Source: Treponema sp. (GTDB lineage Bacteria; Spirochaetota; Spirochaetia; Treponematales; Treponemataceae). From it: 41,886 nt of DNA. The notes beneath the pieces were generated by a model, which was not told where the DNA came from, made no database searches, and saw nothing but the letters and a program-made list of their open reading frames with translations. Where the stretch lies: NCBI GenBank assembly GCA_017549025.1, contig JAFYWB010000048.1, positions 1-41,886 on the forward strand, written 5' to 3'. Both the position numbers and the translations under genes were made by a program. Within the stretch, counting starts at the first letter, position 1. The number at the start of each line of letters is the position of its first letter. Shown here piece after piece: positions 1 through 5,959 of the stretch.

Positions 1-549
1 ATTAGTTATTAATTCTGGACATCTTAAATCTTTCTTATTAGTTGAAAAATACTTACGATTTTGCTTTGAAATAAGAGATTGATTTCTTGCTAATGTATCA
101 AATTTCTCAGTATTCTGACTTGAGAGGTGTTTACAAAATTGGATATATAAATCTTTCCAAGTTTCAAAACCAGAATATGCACAGCCATCTACAATGAACC
201 CATGAGGATGCTTATAAGTAAAATCTTCATCTAGACTATGTGCTTCTTCCTTATTTAATTCTTTAATAAGCCTTTCATTCTCTGAGTCATTAACATCCAT
301 TATTATAGGAACATGCTCTTCCTTTATTCCAGCAAATTGAGAAACAAGAGCTGTAATTTCTTCAGAATTTTGGGCGAACTGATCCAGAAGTTTTATATAT
401 TGGATTTGAAATGAGGTAGCAGCTTGTACTTCCTCAATACTTGAATGATCTAAGTTATGCCAAATGTCATCATTTAATGCACATAAATCTTCACGTACAT
501 TTGTAAGTGCTTTTAATATCTTATTAATTTTTTCTACCGTAATTTCCAT
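1..549 (-). CDS. Hypothetical coiled-coil protein, 3' end beyond window
   Basis: An open frame runs leftwards from the ATG at 549 to the window edge without a stop (183 codons seen). It has AT-rich codon use. The first ~90 residues are charged and look helical or coiled-coil. A second part around residues 110-180 contains WKDLYIQFCKHL and RKYFS segments. These recall a small C-terminal domain I associate with hypothetical proteins near restriction or defence loci, but I cannot name the family. There is no Shine-Dalgarno sequence before the ATG; an extended -10 box lies 10 nt upstream, so the message may be nearly leaderless. It is divergent from the XRE gene. Function unknown. Confidence 0.6.
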   Translation of the reverse strand, partial: MEITVEKINKILKALTNVREDLCALNDDIWHNLDHSSIEEVQAATSFQIQYIKLLDQFAQNSEEITALVSQFAGIKEEHVPIIMDVNDSENERLIKELNKEEAHSLDEDFTYKHPHGFIVDGCAYSGFETWKDLYIQFCKHLSSQNTEKFDTLARNQSLISKQNRKYFSTNKKDLRCPELITN

Positions 550-559
550 ACCATAAAAG

Positions 560-565
560 ATTATA
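560..565 (-). promoter_or_regulatory. Extended -10 promoter of the left-edge gene
   Basis: On the minus strand TGCTATAAT forms an extended -10 (TATAAT, complement of 560-565). No convincing -35 is present, as is common for extended -10 promoters. The predicted start lies only a few bases before the ATG at 549. Confidence 0.45.
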
Positions 566-636
566 GCACGATTTTGAGATTTTGTGGGAGAAATTATCAC
601 CGTTTTAGAGTAATATCCAAGAAAAATTCATACTAG

Positions 637-728
637 AACTTGGAACTAATACTAATTTGAACTTAAAACTAATACTAGTTTGAACTTAAAACCAGTACTA
701 TCTAGAACTTAAAACTAATAAGAAGATT
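637..728. repeat. Four tandem degenerate 23-bp repeats (iterons)
   Basis: Four head-to-tail units of 23 bp occupy 637-659, 660-682, 683-705 and 706-728. Each starts with AACTT and most contain ACTAATACTA. Unit 2 with its junction contains the inverted repeat AAACTA-N4-TAGTTT. The fourth unit is degenerate in its last third. They sit in the 376-bp gene-free gap between the left-edge gene and the divergent XRE gene, where an operator array would be expected. There are no spacers, so it is not a CRISPR array. Confidence 0.75.
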
Positions 729-738
729 TTCCCTTTTC

Positions 739-756
739 AATTCATAAATATGAATT
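739..756. promoter_or_regulatory. Perfect 8-bp inverted repeat, possible operator
   Basis: AATTCATA-AA-TATGAATT is a perfect palindrome with a 2-bp centre. A further TTCATAAA half-site follows at about 761-768. It lies upstream of the XRE-family gene and could be its autoregulatory site; this is inferred from position only. Confidence 0.4.
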
Positions 757-803
757 AAAATTCATAAAATACTTGATTAAATTCACAAAGTGGATTATAG
801 TAG

Positions 804-880
804 GAATCACGGATGGTGATTCGGGCTCTGGCATTTGAGTCTGACACCAGAAAAAGAACAAGAGACGGTACTTGGCCGTC
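804..880 (+). other. Structured leader upstream of the XRE gene (three stem-loops)
   Basis: Three consecutive stem-loops can be drawn: GAATCAC/GTGATTC (804-822, 5-nt loop), TCTGG/CCAGA (827-851) and GACGG/CCGTC (864-880, 7-nt loop). They occupy the GC-richer end of the gap, 46 bp before the XRE start. This could be a structured 5' UTR or a small RNA. No known riboswitch consensus is recognised. Confidence 0.3.
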
Positions 881-925
881 CAGACAGTGGTTTGTTGACC
901 ATCCCTGTCAATTTTGGAGGAAAAA

Positions 926-1303
926 ATGCCTAGGACTACAGAAAAAGAAGAATTTGTAAGGAGGATGAAAGAGTTGATGAAGCAGCACAATTGTAACCAG
1001 AAAACACTGTGCATGGCTTGCAACATCAAGGAGTCTACCTTCTCCTACTACATGAAGGAGAGTGACCCACGGATGCCTAAGGGAGGAGCATTGGCAAACA
1101 TTGCCACAGAGCTTCATACCACGGTAGATTATTTGCTTGGAGCCCAGCCCCGCAAGATGCAGTTCAACGAACTGAAAGTCTTGCTGGCAGACAGTTCCAT
1201 GGATATGACCAGAGCTCAGATTACGGAACTGTCTCGTATGCTGATGCTGGCCTATGCAAGACAGGAGGCCACCGCAAATGTTGGCAGCACAGAAATGCAA
1301 TGA
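926..1303 (+). CDS. XRE-family helix-turn-helix regulator
   Basis: A 125-residue protein with an N-terminal XRE/Cro-type helix-turn-helix (about residues 5-70) and a helical C-terminal part (~75-115). The HTH includes NCNQKTLCMACNIKESTFSYY and the usual TTVDYLLG end of the fold. The ATG at 926 is chosen because GGAGG (916-920) is spaced 5 nt from it; the upstream in-frame TTG at 914 would lie over that site. It overlaps the ImmA-type gene by 26 bp. In phages, ICEs and stress systems such pairs act as repressor plus anti-repressor protease. That role here is inferred; no phage structural or integrase gene is nearby. Confidence 0.85.
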   Translation: MPRTTEKEEFVRRMKELMKQHNCNQKTLCMACNIKESTFSYYMKESDPRMPKGGALANIATELHTTVDYLLGAQPRKMQFNELKVLLADSSMDMTRAQITELSRMLMLAYARQEATANVGSTEMQ

Positions 1304-1829
1304 GATCAAACAACAAGTAACTCACTTATTGGATGAAGCAGGATGTTCAACCATGAACCCCCTCTCCATTCGGGATATGGTACGCAGCCTCAGTTTACAG
1401 CTGATACCCTATTCTACCCTTACAGAACAGGAAGTACAACAACTCTCTCAAGCCTTCGGAGGTGCCTTACCTCCGGGGCTTTTACTGCATGAACCAGAAG
1501 GTCCCACCCTCATCTGGTATGATGACACACTGACTCCTTGGCAGCAAGACAGAGCCATAGCCCATGAACTAGGACACTGGAAACGGCAACACTGCCAAGC
1601 ATCCGCTTTAGCAGAAGAAGAAGCAGAATACTTTGGCCAGCTGCTGATAGAACAGCTACAACATATGCCAAAGGGAACCAGAAGTAAAACACTTTATCCA
1701 AGGCAAACTACCATTAATACTCATGCCACTACTAAGGGCATGAACACTTTGATAGCTAGTATACTACTGCTTGCAGGAATGAAAGCGGTATACGATATAA
1801 CAAAAACACTGACAAGGGAGAGTAGCTAA
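1278..1829 (+). CDS. ImmA/IrrE-type zinc metallopeptidase
   Basis: A 183-residue protein of the IrrE/ImmA (DUF955, COG2856) type. The zincin motif HELGH is at residues 96-100 (AIAHELGHW), followed by the acidic third-ligand region EEEAEYFG (~113-120). The C-terminus (~160-176) is hydrophobic enough for one membrane segment, which is unusual for the family. The ATG at 1278 has AGGAGG (1263-1268) 9 nt upstream; the in-frame ATG at 1254 lacks such a site. Family members cleave a partner XRE repressor on a signal, and the partner here is the overlapping upstream gene. Target cleavage is inferred from context. Confidence 0.85.
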   Translation: MLAAQKCNEIKQQVTHLLDEAGCSTMNPLSIRDMVRSLSLQLIPYSTLTEQEVQQLSQAFGGALPPGLLLHEPEGPTLIWYDDTLTPWQQDRAIAHELGHWKRQHCQASALAEEEAEYFGQLLIEQLQHMPKGTRSKTLYPRQTTINTHATTKGMNTLIASILLLAGMKAVYDITKTLTRESS

Positions 1830-1841
1830 TGAAAACACGAC

Positions 1842-1881
1842 AAAAAAGCTCCCTGTGAACATTGGCGTGTTCATGGGGAGC
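1842..1881 (-). terminator. Hairpin with U-tract on the minus strand
   Basis: GCTCCC plus TGTGAAC pairs with GTTCATG plus GGGAGC (1848-1881). On the minus strand the stem is followed by TTTTTTG, the form of a rho-independent terminator reading leftwards. No minus-strand gene lies to the right, so it may block antisense transcription into the XRE/ImmA pair, or act as a weak plus-strand hairpin. Confidence 0.5.
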
Positions 1882-1891
1882 CTAAACAGCA

Positions 1892-1947
1892 TGGTATCTT
1901 AAAAGGAGATACAACTGTAGAACGATGCATAATTGTATCTCCTACCA
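1892..1947 (+). other. Long perfect stem-loop in the leader of the HU/DUF4469 gene
   Basis: GGAGATACAA (1905-1914) is perfectly complementary to TTGTATCTCC (1933-1942) across an 18-nt loop. An outer TGGTA/TACCA pair (1892-1896/1943-1947) extends the stem past an 8-nt bulge. A GGAG sequence is buried in the stem. An 18-codon ORF, including its stop codon (1925-1978), starts in the loop. It lies 115 bp before the next gene, so it may be a regulatory leader. Confidence 0.45.
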
Positions 1948-2061
1948 ACTATTCCCGTCAATAGGAATTTTGGAATAATCCGTAACTTTTTGCCTGATAC
2001 CACAAAAAAGACTGTTGCGGAAATTCGTAATAGCCCATCTAACAGGGCAGAGGAGAAAATT

Positions 2062-2781
2062 ATGTTAGAAATTAGAACATATAAGAATTTCCTTGTCAAG
2101 GATGCAGACAAGGACGGCTATTGCTTTAAGAGCAATTGTAACCAAATCCTTTCCCAGGAACAGCTGGTAAAGGAATTCAGCGACTACAACTCCACCATTA
2201 CGGAGCCAGATGCCCTCAGTATGTTGAGCATCCTGAACACCTTGGTGTGTAAGTATGTAGCTCGTGGCTATGTGGTGGAACTGCCCTTCTGCAGAATCTA
2301 TGCAAAGGCCGTTGGAACCACTGGTAGCATCAAGAATTCCTTCCAGCCAGGATTTGGAAATAACCGATTCGAAGTGGTGGTGGAAATGACCGACGGGGCA
2401 GCCCTGGCCATGACCACGGCAGTTGAATACAAACTGCTACCCCCCGAAAAGGTGACAGCCCCCAGGATTGTAGAAGTCTGCCTACTAGACGCAAATGCCC
2501 AGGAAAGCACAGACCTTTCTGCCAGTCCCGGAGGTGCCGTACGCATCCATGGTAACAACATCAAGGCTGACTTAAGCGACAGTACCCAAGGGGTATTTTT
2601 AGTGGCACAGGACAAAAGTCAAACACGCATGGCAAAATACACCAGAAATGGTACCAACGTGATTGACTTTATGCTCCCAGCAGACCTTGGAACAGGAACC
2701 TATACAGTCCTCTTCGTAAACAAGAGCGACAACGGCACCCTTCAAGAATCTAAATATGCCGAGGCCATCACTGTGGCCTAA
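2062..2781 (+). CDS. HU-like DNA-binding/Ig-like (DUF4469) protein
   Basis: A 239-residue protein. Residues ~1-125 resemble the HU-like DNA-binding domain (HU-DNA_bdg, PF14848) found in Bacteroidetes and spirochaetes. Residues ~133-239 resemble the DUF4469 Ig-like domain (APRIVEV, SPGGAVRIHG, GTYTVLFVN). The ATG at 2062 is chosen because AGGAG (2051-2055) precedes it; the open frame upstream, from a TTG at 1933, runs through a hairpin and is probably not translated. There is no signal peptide, so it is probably cytoplasmic. DNA binding is known or inferred for the family; a biological role is not established. Confidence 0.8.
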   Translation: MLEIRTYKNFLVKDADKDGYCFKSNCNQILSQEQLVKEFSDYNSTITEPDALSMLSILNTLVCKYVARGYVVELPFCRIYAKAVGTTGSIKNSFQPGFGNNRFEVVVEMTDGAALAMTTAVEYKLLPPEKVTAPRIVEVCLLDANAQESTDLSASPGGAVRIHGNNIKADLSDSTQGVFLVAQDKSQTRMAKYTRNGTNVIDFMLPADLGTGTYTVLFVNKSDNGTLQESKYAEAITVA

Positions 2782-2791
2782 TACAAAATTT

Positions 2792-2833
2792 GCCCCACCT
2801 ACCAGCAATAAACTGATAGGTGGGGCTTCTTTC
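2792..2833 (+). terminator. Rho-independent terminator of the HU/DUF4469 gene
   Basis: A perfect 10-bp stem GCCCCACCTA/TAGGTGGGGC (2792-2801/2817-2826) with a 15-nt loop is followed by TTCTTTC. It begins 10 bp after the stop codon. Confidence 0.85.
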
Positions 2834-2909
2834 ATATTGTAATATGGTACAGGCTGATACTAGATATTCCTCCCAAAGATAGCGTCCCATCTGTACCTGC
2901 CACGATCAC

Positions 2910-2947
2910 CTGTCTAGCTAGACAGCTTCTAGGAATTGAAATATAAT
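2910..2947 (+). promoter_or_regulatory. Promoter with a 16-bp palindrome over the -35 box
   Basis: TAGACA (2919-2924) and TATAAT (2942-2947) are spaced 17 bp and precede the gene at 2973. The -35 lies inside the perfect palindrome CTGTCTAGCTAGACAG (2910-2925), an arrangement typical of repressor operators. Confidence 0.65.
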
Positions 2948-2972
2948 ATTGTAAACAGAGTTTGGAGGCAAA

Positions 2973-3686
2973 ATGAGAAGAAGTTTTTGGGGAGTTTTGC
3001 TTATTGCAACCTCATTAATTACATCAGCATATTCAAGTGAAAATGTGTTGTCGGTGTTTGAGAATGCACACACAAACACTAATTTAACAGAACATTTGCA
3101 GAATGGCCTTACAGAATTGGGAATAAATTTCGACAGCAAAATTCCTGAAAACAGACTGGCTGCAATTAATTTTATCCTGAGAAATACCTACGAAAATAAT
3201 ATCCACAAAATGAGAGGAGAAGAGGATAATCAGGTTTACACAAAAGATACTGGTGAAGAGGCTGTTTTTGATGGAAAGGGAAATCTCGTAACAAACGAAT
3301 GGAACAAGGGTTCTTTCAATTATGGCAGCTATGATGAACCCATTGACAAATTTGCACTAGATATATGGCCATGGTTGATTTTGGGCAACAGTCGAAAGGA
3401 TCCCACAACCTTTGACGAACGGTTTTATCACTACTTATGGGATTTAGACTATGGAATACAAGAATACCTCTTTTTGCAAAACAAGAAGGAGCTGAAAAAA
3501 ATCGTCTTTTCTGAATTAGATGAGATGGAAATATTAATTTACCATTTTTTCAACTACCTTCTGTTTAACGATGACTATGAATTTGATTTATCAGAACATA
3601 ACCTACAACAATATAGACAAAGCTCTGACAATTATTGGAAATATTTGTCACAATTATTTGTAGTGTCTGGCTGGGAAACCCCATAG
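2973..3686 (+). CDS. Exported protein of unknown function
   Basis: A 237-residue protein with a clear signal peptide (RR start, hydrophobic WGVLLIATSLITSAY, likely cleavage around residue 21). The mature part is acidic and aromatic-rich. Its centre (GKGNLVTNEWNKGSFNYG, then DIWPWLILGNSRKDPTTFDER, ~110-155) recalls hypothetical secreted proteins with an NxGTYNY/DxxPWxxWGN signature, whose function I do not know. GGAGG (2963-2967) lies 5 nt before the ATG. It has its own promoter and possible operator. AT-richer than the genes to its right. It converges on ruvC with a 20-bp gap. Confidence 0.75.
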   Translation: MRRSFWGVLLIATSLITSAYSSENVLSVFENAHTNTNLTEHLQNGLTELGINFDSKIPENRLAAINFILRNTYENNIHKMRGEEDNQVYTKDTGEEAVFDGKGNLVTNEWNKGSFNYGSYDEPIDKFALDIWPWLILGNSRKDPTTFDERFYHYLWDLDYGIQEYLFLQNKKELKKIVFSELDEMEILIYHFFNYLLFNDDYEFDLSEHNLQQYRQSSDNYWKYLSQLFVVSGWETP

Positions 3687-3706
3687 CCCATCGCATACAA
3701 TCCACC

Positions 3707-4195
3707 TCACCCCACCGAATTAATGTGGGTGATGGCAGCTGCAAGGGCATCGGCAGCGTGGTCGGGCTTGGGAACTACATCCATGCCCAGTAAGAGCCGT
3801 ACAAATTCCTGAACTCCAGCCTTACCAGAAGAACCTGCTCCTGTTACCGACTGCTTGATGATGTTGGGGGTGTATTCCCCTAAGGGAACGCAATGCTGGG
3901 CAAGACAGAGGGTTACTACCCCACGAGCCTCCGCCACAGACATGGCACTAGAAACATTCTTGGCAAAGTACAAGGTTTCCATGGAAGCCTCTGTAGGCTG
4001 AAACTCCTGCACCAAAGCCACAAGGCGGGAATAAATCTTTAGAAGACGTTGACCATGGGGCTCCCCTGCTTCGGTGGAAATAACACCATAGGTTACAAGA
4101 TGATAGCGATTGTTATAAAAGTCAATGATACCATACCCAGTGGAAGCAAGGCCGGGATCAATGCCCAGTACACGGCGAACTTTCTTTTTGGACAT
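3707..4195 (-). CDS. ruvC: Holliday junction endonuclease RuvC
   Basis: A 162-residue RuvC (E. coli RuvC has 173). It resolves Holliday junctions with RuvAB by symmetric cleavage. The four acidic catalytic positions are visible: D13 in VLGIDPG, E in MASMETLYFAKN-like context (SMETLYF), and the DHAADALA pair near the C-terminus. The start is the ATG at 4195 (MSKKKVRRVLGIDPG); the open frame runs further upstream only because it overlaps yebC. The ATG directly follows the T-tract of a terminator-like hairpin and has no Shine-Dalgarno sequence. It is downstream of yebC, a common pairing in bacteria. Confidence 0.95.
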   Translation of the reverse strand: MSKKKVRRVLGIDPGLASTGYGIIDFYNNRYHLVTYGVISTEAGEPHGQRLLKIYSRLVALVQEFQPTEASMETLYFAKNVSSAMSVAEARGVVTLCLAQHCVPLGEYTPNIIKQSVTGAGSSGKAGVQEFVRLLLGMDVVPKPDHAADALAAAITHINSVG

Positions 4196-4221
4196 AAAAA
4201 AACCGGAGCCATCGGCTCCGG
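4196..4221 (-). terminator. Terminator or attenuator between yebC and ruvC
   Basis: On the minus strand CCGGAGCC-GAT-GGCTCCGG (8-bp stem, 3-nt loop) is followed by seven T that run straight into the ruvC ATG. It begins about 15 nt after the yebC stop. As a classic rho-independent terminator it should reduce or gate ruvC expression. Confidence 0.85.
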
Positions 4222-4235
4222 CCTTGCAAGCTGAA

Positions 4236-4976
4236 TTACTCAGCACCGAATCCCTCAGGGAAGTCAGCGTTGGTGTATACGTTCTGAACGTCGTCGTCCT
4301 CTTCCAGACGATCGATGAGCTTCTGCAACTTGGTGGCAGTCTCATTGTCAACAGCAGAATACATATCGGGAACCATTGCTACCTCAGCAGATACGGACTC
4401 ATAGCCCTTACCCTGCAGTACTTCCAAAACGCTTTCAAAGGAAGCAGGATCAGTAGTAACAGTGATAATTCCTTCTTCAGTAACGATGTCGTCGGCACCA
4501 GCTTCCAAAGCGGCATCCATTACCTCATCTTCGTTTACCACTTCTGCATCGTACTCGATAACACCCTTGCGGTTAAACATATAAGCAACAGAACCTGTAG
4601 CACCCAAGTTTCCGCCGCTCTTGGAGAAGATATTGCGAACGTTGGCAGCTGCACGGTTGTTATTGTCGGTAAGAACCTCAACCAAGATGGCAACTCCACC
4701 TGGTCCGTATCCTTCATACAACTTTTCTTCGTAAGTGGCACCGCCCAATTCTCCGGTACCCTTCTTGATAGCACGCTCAATATTGTCCTTGGGCATGTTT
4801 GCAGCACGAGCCTTGAGGATGGCGGTGCGCAACCGAGGATTGGAAGCAGGATCTCCACCACCCATACGTGCAGCAATAGAGATTTCCTTGATGAATTTTG
4901 TAAACAACTGACCACGCTTAGCGTCTGCAGCGCCCTTTGCGTGTTTGATTGTAGCCCATTTACTATGTCCTGACAT
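4236..4976 (-). CDS. yebC: YebC/PmpR/TACO1-family translation factor
   Basis: A 246-residue full-length YebC family protein beginning MSGHSKWATIKHAKGAADAKRG, the family hallmark, with the conserved GGGDPASNPRLR and NMPKDNIERAIKKG blocks. The family was long called a transcriptional regulator; members, including mitochondrial TACO1, are now linked to translation of stalling-prone proline stretches. AAGGAG lies 5 nt before the ATG. A strong promoter precedes it. It is the first gene of the yebC-ruvC unit, with a terminator hairpin between them. The C-terminus is acidic (EEDDDVQ). Confidence 0.95.
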   Translation of the reverse strand: MSGHSKWATIKHAKGAADAKRGQLFTKFIKEISIAARMGGGDPASNPRLRTAILKARAANMPKDNIERAIKKGTGELGGATYEEKLYEGYGPGGVAILVEVLTDNNNRAAANVRNIFSKSGGNLGATGSVAYMFNRKGVIEYDAEVVNEDEVMDAALEAGADDIVTEEGIITVTTDPASFESVLEVLQGKGYESVSAEVAMVPDMYSAVDNETATKLQKLIDRLEEDDDVQNVYTNADFPEGFGAE

Positions 4977-5023
4977 GGGAACTCCTTATTCGTAGATGCT
5001 TTTTCAAAAAAATTTACGTATCT

Positions 5024-5051
5024 ATTATACTTATAGGAAGAAACATGTCAA
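5024..5051 (-). promoter_or_regulatory. Sigma-70-type promoter of yebC
   Basis: On the minus strand TTGACA (complement of 5046-5051) and TATAAT (complement of 5024-5029) are separated by 16 bp. Both hexamers are perfect matches. The -35 overlaps the first codons of the divergent uracil-DNA glycosylase gene if that gene starts at 5045. Confidence 0.85.
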
Positions 5052-5950
5052 GGGATAGTGAATTTTTCAACTGTTTTCAAAGTTCCTTCCCTTTCTTGCA
5101 TAAAGCACCTCTTTGGTATATCATCAAAAGAATGACTGCCGCTGAAAAAAATCAACTGTATTCCCATCTGCGCACCATTTCCGCTTGGGCACAAGGCTAC
5201 CCTTCAGCCAGCTTTGAGGGGGAAGTTCCTGCTTTTACAGATGACCAAGAAGCTCCCCAAGAACAAGTGGAATTGAACCAGGTGGAAGCTACAACAGTTT
5301 TTTCAGCACCACAGACTCCAAGCCGACAGCATCAAGTGGCATCACTGGAGGAGCTTTCTCGCAGGCAGGAAGCCATAGCAAAGCTAGAAGCCCAAATCAA
5401 GCAATGCCAACGATGCAAGCTGTGCAAAGGGCGGACTCAGGCGGTACCGGGAACAGGAGTGCTGAATCCAGCAGTTTTAGTGATTGGCGAGGGGCCAGGA
5501 GCCGACGAAGATGCTCAGGGCTTACCCTTTGTAGGGCCTGCAGGTCAGCTTTTGGACAAAATGCTGGCGGCCATCAATCTTTCCCGCAGTACCAACTGTT
5601 ATATTGCCAACATCGTCAAATGTCGTCCCCCAAGAAATCGTGATCCAGAACCAGAAGAAAGCGATGCTTGTCGCTCCTATCTTGAGGCTCAGATTGCCAT
5701 CCTAAAGCCTGCCATGATTCTTGCGGTAGGACGAATTGCCATACAAAACCTGCTGCAAACAAGCCAGGGAATCGGGCAGCTACGAGGACAGATGCTCAGC
5801 TACAACAACATCCCGCTGATGGCTACCTATCATCCTAGTGCCCTGCTACGAAATCAGGATCTAAAACGGCCAGCTTGGGAGGACTTAAAGGTTTTTAGAA
5901 CCCACCTGACCCAGCTTTCCCCCGACTACGACAGAGCCTTTCTGCAATAG
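5045..5950 (+). CDS. Family-4 uracil-DNA glycosylase (iron-sulfur type)
   Basis: Removes uracil from DNA in base-excision repair. The C-terminal ~185 residues are a family-4 UDG. The [4Fe-4S] cysteines are C121 and C124 (CQRC), C193 (VKCRPP) and C209. The uracil-binding motif GEGPGADEDAQGLPFVGPAG is at 148-167 and the HPS motif is at 263-265. Residues ~30-115 are a poorly conserved, Gln/Glu-rich extension. The ATG at 5045 has GGAAG 4 nt upstream but overlaps the yebC promoter; the in-frame ATG at 5132 (MTAAEKNQLY) is a serious alternative and would remove 29 residues. priA follows after 9 bp, so the two are probably cotranscribed. Confidence 0.9.
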   Translation: MSRDSEFFNCFQSSFPFLHKAPLWYIIKRMTAAEKNQLYSHLRTISAWAQGYPSASFEGEVPAFTDDQEAPQEQVELNQVEATTVFSAPQTPSRQHQVASLEELSRRQEAIAKLEAQIKQCQRCKLCKGRTQAVPGTGVLNPAVLVIGEGPGADEDAQGLPFVGPAGQLLDKMLAAINLSRSTNCYIANIVKCRPPRNRDPEPEESDACRSYLEAQIAILKPAMILAVGRIAIQNLLQTSQGIGQLRGQMLSYNNIPLMATYHPSALLRNQDLKRPAWEDLKVFRTHLTQLSPDYDRAFLQ

Positions 5951-5959
5951 GAAAACACC

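Noticed and set aside
637-728. CRISPR array
   Set aside because: The 23-bp units are adjacent with no spacers and diverge from each other; no cas gene is present.
926-2781. Prophage or integrative element
   Set aside because: The XRE/ImmA pair is suggestive, but no integrase, portal, capsid, terminase or relaxase gene was seen.
3687-3706. Terminator between the exported protein gene and ruvC
   Set aside because: The 20-bp gap has no inverted repeat or T-run.
4196-4351. N-terminal extension of RuvC to 4351
   Set aside because: It overlaps the end of yebC and a terminator, and RuvC homologues begin a few residues before the GIDPG motif.
4125-4973. 282-codon open frame on the plus strand over ruvC and yebC
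   Set aside because: It spans two conserved genes on the other strand and has no recognisable domain; it is a shadow frame.
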